Program-made: the position numbers and the translations under genes
Notes under the pieces: model-generated
What the model saw: the letters and a program-made list of their open reading frames with translations, nothing else
The model's database searches: none
What the model was told of the DNA's origin: nothing
Part shown: positions 1 through 4,411 of the stretch, one piece after another
Layout: each line of letters begins with the position of its first letter
Numbering within the stretch: position 1 is the first letter of the stretch
DNA from: Methanothrix sp.
GTDB lineage: Archaea > Halobacteriota > Methanosarcinia > Methanotrichales > Methanotrichaceae
Direction of reading: 5' to 3'
DNA: 5,906 nt
NCBI GenBank assembly: GCA_023229165.1
Contig: JALNZQ010000171.1
Location: forward strand, 1 to 5,906

Positions 1-1170
1 GCCATGCAAAGACATGATCCCTTTGCCGTCATGAGCGGATTCATGCCCACCGGCAGAGCTCATTTCGGTCACATGATGGTCATGAACGAGATCATCTGGC
101 ATCAGCAGCAGGGGGGGGACGCTTTTGCAGCTATCGCCGACATGGAAGCTCATGCCGTGCGGGGCATAAGCTGGGAGAAATGCAGAATCCTGGGCATCAA
201 TGAGTACATCCTCAGCCTTATTGCTTTGGGCTTTGAGCCGAATGAGGGCAGCCATATCTATTTCCAGTCGGAGAACTACAAGATGAGGAATCTGGCCTTT
301 GAGTTGGGCAGAGAGGCCAACTTCTCCGAGGTCAGTGCGATCTATGGATTTTCCGGCGAGACCCATATCTCTCACATGGAGAGCGTCATGGCCCAGAGTG
401 CAGACATTCTTCATCCTCAATTAGAAGAATTCGGCGGACCCAAGCCAGTCGTCATCCCGGTTGGGGCTGATCAAGATCCTCACATCAAGCTCACCCGTGA
501 TCTCGCCTACCGCATGAGAAAGTTTCTGGTGGAGCTTCGCAAAGATTACATCAGTATCCGGGGCAAGGCGGCCAGCCCAGAGCTGATGCAGGCTGCGGAA
601 TTTGCATTGAAGGAAACTGGATTGGGGCGGGTGAAGCGGTATGAGGAGCACATCGATGTCACAGAGATACAAGATAAGGATGGCCTTTTATCGGGTGCTC
701 TCCTGGAATCAATCGACCGGCTCATAATAAAATTGGAAATTGAGCATGGGCATTACGGCTTCATTCCACCTGCTTCTATCTACCACCGGTTCATGACGGG
801 CCTGACCGGTGGCAAGATGTCCTCCTCTAAACCGGAGAGCCACATTGCTCTCACGGAAGATCCCAAAGAGGCAGGCAAGAAGATCATGCGGTCCATCACA
901 GGTGGCCGGCAGAGCCTGGCCGAGCAGAAGAAGCTGGGAGGCGAGCCGGAAAAGTGCTCCATCTACGAGTTTCTGGTCTTTCATCTTTCCCAGGACGACA
1001 AAGAACTTTTGGAGCTGGATGCAGAATGCCGCTCAGGCAGGCGCATGTGTGGAACGTGCAAAAAGGATGTGGCAGAGCGGATCGAGAAATTCCTGCGTGA
1101 GCACCAGCAGGCTCGCGAGGCGGCTAAAGAGAGGCTGCCGGAGTTTGGGATAACTGTATCGTCCCTCTGA
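1..1170 (+). CDS. trpS: Tryptophan--tRNA ligase, archaeal type (5' partial)
   Basis: Class I aminoacyl-tRNA synthetase that charges tRNA-Trp with tryptophan using ATP, in the cytoplasm. Counting from the ATG at position 4, the HIGH-type signature is HFGH at residues 20-23, inside the typical PFAVMSGFMPTGR context. D46-M-E-A follows, then the GADQDPH substrate-pocket block at 154-160 and KMSSS at 271-275. The C-terminal stretch with C342, C349 and C352, ending in a REHQ-containing helix, is typical of archaeal and eukaryotic TrpRS. The gene is incomplete. The codon before the ATG (GCC, positions 1-3) is in frame, and archaeal TrpRS normally has several dozen residues before this block (including a segment ending near the PFAV motif), so the true start lies left of the window and this ATG is internal. 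The stop is TGA at 1168-1170. A T-rich stretch follows at once, and the next gene on this strand has its own promoter. Identification is secure; only the start is missing. Confidence 0.97.
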   Translation, partial: AMQRHDPFAVMSGFMPTGRAHFGHMMVMNEIIWHQQQGGDAFAAIADMEAHAVRGISWEKCRILGINEYILSLIALGFEPNEGSHIYFQSENYKMRNLAFELGREANFSEVSAIYGFSGETHISHMESVMAQSADILHPQLEEFGGPKPVVIPVGADQDPHIKLTRDLAYRMRKFLVELRKDYISIRGKAASPELMQAAEFALKETGLGRVKRYEEHIDVTEIQDKDGLLSGALLESIDRLIIKLEIEHGHYGFIPPASIYHRFMTGLTGGKMSSSKPESHIALTEDPKEAGKKIMRSITGGRQSLAEQKKLGGEPEKCSIYEFLVFHLSQDDKELLELDAECRSGRRMCGTCKKDVAERIEKFLREHQQAREAAKERLPEFGITVSSL

Positions 1171-1183
1171 TGTTTAACAATTC

Positions 1184-1206
1184 TTATATATCACTTTTTT
1201 AAAAAA
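1184..1206 (+). terminator. T-rich stretch after trpS, likely transcription terminator
   Basis: Just 3' of the trpS stop the coding strand reads a pyrimidine/AT-rich stretch ending in six T at 1195-1200, followed directly by six A. Archaeal RNA polymerase can terminate at oligo-T runs without a strong hairpin, so this is a plausible end for the trpS transcript. TTTTTTAAAAAA is also self-complementary, so it could serve either strand. This is inferred from composition and position only. Confidence 0.45.
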
Positions 1207-1231
1207 TAGGTTGTATCTTTATCTAAATAAT

Positions 1232-1274
1232 TGTGGGTGCTAAAATAAAACTATTTAACTTTATTGCACCTACA
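1232..1274. repeat. Imperfect inverted repeat (hairpin) in the trpS-membrane protein gap
   Basis: TGTGGGTGC (1232-1240) pairs with GCACCTACA (1266-1274) over nine positions, with one G-T wobble. The inner arms AATAAA (1244-1249) and TTTATT (1260-1265) extend the stem by six pairs, leaving a three-base bulge at 1241-1243 and a loop of about ten bases. It is the only GC-containing stretch in otherwise AT-rich sequence. It could be a terminator, an operator or a remnant of a small mobile element; the sequence does not decide. Confidence 0.5.
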
Positions 1275-1299
1275 TTAACTAAAATGATCACTCTCAAAC

Positions 1300-1316
1300 A
1301 AGAGGCGGTCCCTCTT
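1300..1316. repeat. Short perfect hairpin AAGAGG/CCTCTT
   Basis: A 6-bp perfect stem (1300-1305 with 1311-1316) closes a 5-base loop, CGGTC. It lies about 50 bases upstream of the TATA box of the following membrane-protein gene. Its GC content stands out locally. A stem this short can occur by chance, and no function is assigned. Confidence 0.3.
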
Positions 1317-1339
1317 CCAGCAATCAAATAATTTTTTAT

Positions 1340-1353
1340 GATATTATAATATC
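1340..1353. promoter_or_regulatory. Perfect 14-bp palindrome upstream of the TATA box, possible operator
   Basis: GATATTATAATATC is an exact 14-bp palindrome. It ends 13 bp upstream of the TATA box at 1367-1374, in the place where archaeal activators or repressors often bind as dimers. AT-rich sequence produces palindromes more readily than balanced sequence, so the operator role is an inference from symmetry and position. Confidence 0.35.
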
Positions 1354-1360
1354 TACAAAG

Positions 1361-1374
1361 GATAAATTTAAATA
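1361..1374 (+). promoter_or_regulatory. Archaeal promoter: BRE-like purine/A stretch plus TATA box TTTAAATA
   Basis: TTTAAATA at 1367-1374 is an exact match to a strong archaeal TATA box, and GATAAA just upstream (1361-1366) fits a BRE-like element. Initiation about 25 bases downstream would fall near 1395-1400. That gives a leader of about 20 bases, just long enough to contain the ribosome binding site at 1406-1411. The arrangement fits the membrane-protein gene starting at 1419 and indicates that it is transcribed independently of trpS. Confidence 0.65.
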
Positions 1375-1405
1375 TGATACAATGCAACTTATTATACAAA
1401 TTATA

Positions 1406-1411
1406 AGGGGT
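1406..1411 (+). promoter_or_regulatory. Ribosome binding site AGGGGT before the membrane-protein ATG
   Basis: AGGGGT lies 7 bases upstream of the ATG at 1419 and resembles the archaeal AGGAGGT site with imperfect pairing. It supports this ATG as the start, and no other in-frame start nearby has a comparable site. Confidence 0.5.
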
Positions 1412-1418
1412 ACCGTTT

Positions 1419-2246
1419 ATGAGGGAAATTTTATTTGCGATTATGGTTATAATCTCTTTCATGGTTAACGCTTTTGGGTCCGAGGGTGCACCAGCCGACC
1501 AAGATGCCACGAATGCGACAATAGTCCAAGATGCGACCACGGTCCTAAATGCTACAACAGTTCAAAATGCGACCACAGTCCAAAGTGCGACGAAAGCTGC
1601 AAATAATGCCCCTCCGAATTCAACAATTATGCTATTTTTAGTTGTTCTGATTCTGGCTCTTTTTGCTGCTACTCCTCTAATGTATAATATGTATAAAGCT
1701 CACCAACACCTTCAACGAACAGATGATTCTCTAAGTGAATTTCTTAGAAATCACAAAGATGACCTAGATGACGACAAAGCTTTGCAGATCATAAAAGAAT
1801 TTCTCAACGCGGATCCAGGTGGTGCGCCAGGAACAGCTCGCGGAACAATGGCTCTAACTGTCATCTTGATTGTTGGCATATGTCTGTTTTTCTTGTTGAC
1901 ATATCCACCCAGCGAATCCAGTGAACTCGTTAAGGATGTGGTTCTGGCTTTAACAGGAGCTTTGACCGCTATAATCGGTTTTTATTTTGGAGGAAATGGG
2001 TCCACAGAGGCAAAACTCACAGGGACTAATGCCGCAGGGACTAATGCCGCAGGGACTAATGCCGCAGGGACTAATGCCGCAGGGACTAATGCCGCAGGGA
2101 CTAATGCCACAGGGACTAATGCCACAGGGACTAATGCCACAGGGACTAATGCCGCAGGGACTAATGCCGCAGGGACTAATGCCACAGGGACTAATGCCAC
2201 AGGGACTAATGCCGCAGGGACAATCAATCCCGGGACAAATACATGA
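1419..2246 (+). CDS. Unrecognised membrane protein with Asn-Ala-Thr hexapeptide repeats and a C-terminal GTNA(A/T) repeat tail
   Basis: I do not recognise this 275-residue protein as a named family. In order: a hydrophobic signal-like N terminus (residues about 4-19); an Ala/Thr/Asn-rich region (26-66) with five degenerate hexapeptide units such as NATTVQ; a first membrane segment (about 68-88); a charged, probably helical loop (93-142) containing an acidic DDLDDDK run; a second membrane segment (about 143-162); a short loop; a third membrane segment (about 173-192) ending in GFYFGG; then a tail of thirteen GTNAA/GTNAT pentapeptides (202-266), finishing GTINP-GTNT. N-X-S/T sequons occur at N32, N44, N50, N67 and N193 and in five tail units. 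If the N terminus is outside, as the signal and sequons suggest, simple counting puts the tail in the cytoplasm. Start choice rests on the RBS at 1406-1411 and the TATA box at 1367-1374. Codons are much more AT-rich than those of the neighbours (about 34% GC over 1621-1800), suggesting acquisition or weak constraint. An S-layer-associated or envelope sensor role is possible but unproven. Confidence 0.85.
   Translation: MREILFAIMVIISFMVNAFGSEGAPADQDATNATIVQDATTVLNATTVQNATTVQSATKAANNAPPNSTIMLFLVVLILALFAATPLMYNMYKAHQHLQRTDDSLSEFLRNHKDDLDDDKALQIIKEFLNADPGGAPGTARGTMALTVILIVGICLFFLLTYPPSESSELVKDVVLALTGALTAIIGFYFGGNGSTEAKLTGTNAAGTNAAGTNAAGTNAAGTNAAGTNATGTNATGTNATGTNAAGTNAAGTNATGTNATGTNAAGTINPGTNT
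1512..1601 (+). repeat. Five degenerate 18-bp coding repeats (NATTVQ-type hexapeptide)
   Basis: Five consecutive 18-bp units encode NATIVQ, DATTVL, NATTVQ, NATTVQ and SATKAA (residues 32-61 of the membrane protein). The DNA units differ at several positions, including synonymous ones, so this array is older than the C-terminal one. Three of the five units carry the glycosylation sequon N-A-T. The segment lies between the signal-like region and the first membrane helix, probably outside the cell. Confidence 0.7.
2022..2216 (+). repeat. Thirteen tandem 15-bp units encoding GTNAA or GTNAT
   Basis: Thirteen uninterrupted 15-bp units, consensus GGGACTAATGCCRCA, cover 195 bp in frame at the 3' end of the membrane-protein gene. 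Only the 14th base of the unit varies (G or A). The unit order in protein terms is A A A A A T T T A A T T A, where A is GTNAA and T is GTNAT. Two degenerate units follow (GTINP at 2217-2231 and GTNT at 2232-2243). The near-identity, including third codon positions, points to recent expansion by slippage or unequal recombination. The 15-bp length keeps any gain or loss of units in frame. Confidence 0.95.
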
Positions 2247-2276
2247 GGGCATATCATATCGAGTATCCCCAAAGCC

Positions 2277-2388
2277 GTAAAGAGAACCCGAACAACATGC
2301 AATAAAGGAAGACTTTACCTATCAGAGAAGTACGTCAAAGGTTAAAGTGGATCTGGCAGACATCTCTGAGGAAATCCGTAACGAATAG
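2277..2388 (+). pseudogene. Frameshifted remnant of a small AbrB-like (swapped-hairpin) protein
   Basis: After the membrane-protein stop the same frame stays open and reads VKRTRTTCNKGRLYLSEKYV to position 2336. The +1 frame then continues K-VKVDLADISEEIRNE from 2338 to the TAG at 2386-2388. Together these resemble short archaeal AbrB/SpoVT-type or DUF2080-type proteins, whose core reads G-R-(V/L)-Y-L-P-x-x-(Y/W)-V-G-K-x-V-K-V. Restoring two bases (a Gly codon) at 2337 would give YVGKVKVDL, exactly that pattern. No ATG, GTG or TTG opens the first part, so the 5' end appears lost as well. DUF2080 proteins are described as transposon-encoded, so this may be mobile-element debris. The family call rests on pattern memory only. 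Confidence 0.4.
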
Positions 2389-2394
2389 GTTACG
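2377..2394. repeat. Short perfect hairpin CGTAAC/GTTACG
   Basis: A 6-bp perfect stem (2377-2382 with 2389-2394) closes a 6-base loop, GAATAG, that contains the TAG ending the small-gene remnant. It could have been part of that gene's 3' end. The stem is short, so chance is possible. Confidence 0.3.
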
Positions 2395-2449
2395 AACAAC
2401 AAGGCAGATAAGATCAAGAATCCACGTTAAGAATAATGCAAAAGGATTT

Positions 2450-2504
2450 GCGGATGAAGGCTGCGGCTCCTAAATAAAGGTCTTTAAAGGGCAGCTTCAT
2501 CTGC
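2450..2504 (-). terminator. Long imperfect hairpin just 3' of moaC, possible terminator or 3' end structure
   Basis: Positions 2450-2464 pair with 2491-2504: fourteen pairs including one G-U, with a single bulged G at 2459/2460, around a 26-base AT-rich loop. The structure starts six bases beyond the moaC stop (TAA, complement of 2511-2513) on the minus strand. That strand then becomes T-rich (about 2430-2448), consistent with a 3' end for the moaC transcript. It also lies between convergent genes, so it could serve transcripts from either side. Confidence 0.5.
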
Positions 2505-2510
2505 TTCTAA

Positions 2511-2963
2511 TTATTCTTTCCTCTTCTCGCACACCATGATTTCATCTATCTCCGTCTCCGGATAGTTTCCTGTCTCGTCCTTCTCCAGGTACTTGACCAT
2601 ATCCCAAACGTTCAGCAGTGCCACCGCAACCCCTGTCAATGCCTCCATCTCCACGCCCGTCTTTCCAACCGACGTCACAGTGACTGTTGCCCTGACTCTC
2701 CCCCCCTCAATCTCAAAGTTCACCTCCAGACTGGTAATGGGAATGGGATGGCAGAGGGGGATCAAACGGGGCGTGTCCTTGACTGCCAGGATGGCCGCCA
2801 GCCGGGCCGTGGTGAGAACGTCCCCTTTCTTCACCTGCCCGGATTTTATGGCCTCAATCGTTGCCTCTTGCAGCCGGATCGATCCCGCTGCCGTGGCCTT
2901 TCTGAAAACTGCCGGCTTTCCCGTGATATCCACCATTCCAGCCAGGGTCTCATCTTTAGCCAA
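2511..2963 (-). CDS. moaC: Cyclic pyranopterin monophosphate synthase MoaC
   Basis: MoaC converts 3',8-cyclo-7,8-dihydro-GTP, made by MoaA, into cyclic pyranopterin monophosphate, the first committed pterin of molybdenum or tungsten cofactor synthesis. It acts in the cytoplasm as an oligomer. Of its 150 residues, MVDITGKP starts at 10, VKKGDVLTTAR covers 44-54 (the conserved Lys is probably K46), LIPLCHPIPI covers 67-76 and GKTGVEMEALTGVAVALLNVWDMVK covers 100-124. D121 and K124 occupy the positions of the active-site Asp and Lys in DMxK. Length is normal for a stand-alone MoaC. The most upstream possible start is TTG (2961-2963), because a stop lies just before it in frame. ATG at codon 10 is the alternative, but it would remove the short N-terminal extension common in the family. 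The TTG is 4 bp after the nnr stop, indicating co-transcription and perhaps translational coupling. No strong Shine-Dalgarno site is visible. In a methanogen the product would serve formylmethanofuran or formate dehydrogenases (inference). Confidence 0.95.
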   Translation of the reverse strand: MAKDETLAGMVDITGKPAVFRKATAAGSIRLQEATIEAIKSGQVKKGDVLTTARLAAILAVKDTPRLIPLCHPIPITSLEVNFEIEGGRVRATVTVTSVGKTGVEMEALTGVAVALLNVWDMVKYLEKDETGNYPETEIDEIMVCEKRKE

Positions 2964-2967
2964 GATC

Positions 2968-4365
2968 TCACAGCCTCATCGCTTGGGGAATCTTCTCGAT
3001 CACGTCCGTGGCAACCATCCCAAAATCCTTCTCCGGATATACCAGATCGCCTGCCCTGCCATTGACAAAGGCCGCTGCCGTCGCCGCCCTCAGGGCTGAG
3101 CTTCGAGCGTAAAATGCGGCCGTAATCCCTGCCAGGACGTCGCCTGTGCCACCGACGGTCATTCCCGGATTTCCTGTGGTATTAGCTCGCACCACCTCGC
3201 CATCTGAGATCAGATCGACTTTGCCCTTGAGCAGGACCACCAGGCCTTTTTTGCGAGCATATTCTTTGAGCGGCTTTACCCTCTCCCTGTAGTCCAGATC
3301 GACCAGAGCAATGCCGCTGATTCTCCGAAACTCGCCTGCATGAGGTGTGACAATGCCATTTAAGGGCAGATCCGGCTGCAGCGCATCGGCATCTATAACC
3401 GTCTTCTTGCATAGCGGCATGATCTCAGCCAATGCCTCCATCGTCTCTGCATGCCTTCCCAGTCCCATGCCCATAACCACCACATCATGCCTGGCAATCT
3501 GCTCCTCAAGAACCTTCATATCCGCAGGGCAGAGGTGATTTCCCGACAGCTCCTGAACGATTAGATTTGGAGAATAGCAAGATATGGTCCGGGCTGCGGC
3601 TCTTGGCGCAGCCACGGTGACAATGTCCGCGCCCGCCCGCAGTGCGGCCAGTGCCGAGAGTGCCGGAGCACCGGTATACGGCCCGCCGCCTATCACCAGT
3701 ATCCGTCCAGAGTCACCCTTGTGGCTCTCCAGGGCCCTTCTTCCCATCAGCCAGAGGTCGCCCTCTCCCACGAAGAACTCTGCGGCAGGTGGTATGCCGA
3801 TATCCGCTACGACGACTTCTCCGGTCATGTCCGGCTTTTGCCTGTGAAATGTCACGGTGGCATCAGCCCTCACGACCTTATTGGTTCCAAGGCCGCTGGG
3901 AACATCGACCGAGATCACCGGTCTTCCGGAAGAGTTGATGACATCAATGGCCATGGCTTCCAGGCCCTTGACGCTGCCCCGAACGCCTGTGCCGAAGACC
4001 GCATCCAAAATCAGGTCGCATTCACCCAGGGACAGATCAGTGCTGTCCGAAATCATGCGCAGGTCATAACCCAATCGCTCCAGAATTTCCCAATTCCTCT
4101 TAGCTTCCTCAGTGGCGATATCCCTGGAACGGCCCAAAAGATAAACGGTTACGTCAAAGCCTACCAGGTGGCGGGCGGCGACAAAGGCATCGCCGCCGTT
4201 ATTTCCCCGGCCTGCAACAATTGCGATCCTCTTTCCTCTGGCCCTGGCCATGATCTCCCGAGCAAGAGCTGCACCCGCATTCTCCATGAGTTGCAACGGC
4301 AGCAGGCCGAAATATCGGCAATTGCAGTCAAGAGCGTTCATATCTTCTGCAGAAATAATTCTCAT
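2968..4365 (-). CDS. nnr: Bifunctional NAD(P)H-hydrate epimerase / ADP-dependent NAD(P)H-hydrate dehydratase
   Basis: This cytoplasmic repair enzyme restores hydrated, inactive NADHX and NADPHX. The N-terminal YjeF-type domain (NnrE, about 1-205) epimerises R and S forms. The C-terminal ribokinase-like domain (NnrD, about 210-465) dehydrates the S form using ADP or ATP. In the first half MENAG (27-31), GRGNNGGD (52-59), DAVFGTG (121-127) and VDVPSGL (153-159) are the nucleotide and potassium-site motifs. In the second, HKGDSGRILVIGG (215-227), GMGLGR (299-304), DADAL (325-329), TPHAGEF (340-346) and NPGMTVGGTGD (399-409) are present, with D409 as the expected catalytic base. Position 60 is Ala where many homologues have Gly (GGDG). 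The length of 465 residues fits fused archaeal Nnr. The ATG start is preceded, 8 bases away, by GGCGATC on the minus strand (4380-4374), close to the archaeal GGTGATC site. The gene lies 46 bp after polB and 4 bp before moaC, on the same strand. Confidence 0.95.
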   Translation of the reverse strand: MRIISAEDMNALDCNCRYFGLLPLQLMENAGAALAREIMARARGKRIAIVAGRGNNGGDAFVAARHLVGFDVTVYLLGRSRDIATEEAKRNWEILERLGYDLRMISDSTDLSLGECDLILDAVFGTGVRGSVKGLEAMAIDVINSSGRPVISVDVPSGLGTNKVVRADATVTFHRQKPDMTGEVVVADIGIPPAAEFFVGEGDLWLMGRRALESHKGDSGRILVIGGGPYTGAPALSALAALRAGADIVTVAAPRAAARTISCYSPNLIVQELSGNHLCPADMKVLEEQIARHDVVVMGMGLGRHAETMEALAEIMPLCKKTVIDADALQPDLPLNGIVTPHAGEFRRISGIALVDLDYRERVKPLKEYARKKGLVVLLKGKVDLISDGEVVRANTTGNPGMTVGGTGDVLAGITAAFYARSSALRAATAAAFVNGRAGDLVYPEKDFGMVATDVIEKIPQAMRL

Positions 4366-4373
4366 AGTAATAA

Positions 4374-4380
4374 GATCGCC
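4374..4380 (-). promoter_or_regulatory. Ribosome binding site GGCGATC before nnr
   Basis: On the minus strand GGCGATC lies 8 bases before the nnr ATG and differs at one base from GGTGATC, the complement of the archaeal 16S rRNA tail. It supports the chosen nnr start. The rest of the 46-bp polB-nnr gap is AT-rich with a weak TATA-like ATAGTTTTATG, so an internal promoter is possible but not convincing. Confidence 0.45.
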
Positions 4381-4411
4381 GGATATGACATAAAACTATT
4401 TGTGATAACCG

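Noticed and set aside
1223..1540. Minus-strand frame of 105 codons across the AT-rich gap
   Set aside because: It runs through the promoter and the signal and repeat region of the membrane-protein gene, and its product has no recognisable family pattern.
2022..2216. CRISPR array
   Set aside because: Units are only 15 bp and directly abutting with no spacers, and they are in frame with a coding gene.
1987..2280. Plus-strand reading frame made of repeated MPQGL units
   Set aside because: It exists because the 15-bp repeat has no stop in four of six frames. The GTNA frame has the promoter, RBS, signal-like start and membrane segments, so this one is a shadow.
1950..2302. Two minus-strand open frames reading CGISP and AALVP repeats
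   Set aside because: They are generated by the same stop-free repeat. They begin and end within a few dozen bases of the array and have no supporting start signals.
2244..2345. Read-through of the TGA ending the membrane protein into the following open frame
   Set aside because: The downstream frame looks like a different small protein's remnant. No selenocysteine element was seen, and the repeat tail ends naturally in degenerate units.
2247..2510. C/D-box small RNA or other named RNA gene in the convergent gap
   Set aside because: No paired C (RUGAUGA) and D (CUGA) boxes with proper spacing were found, and no tRNA-like fold was visible.
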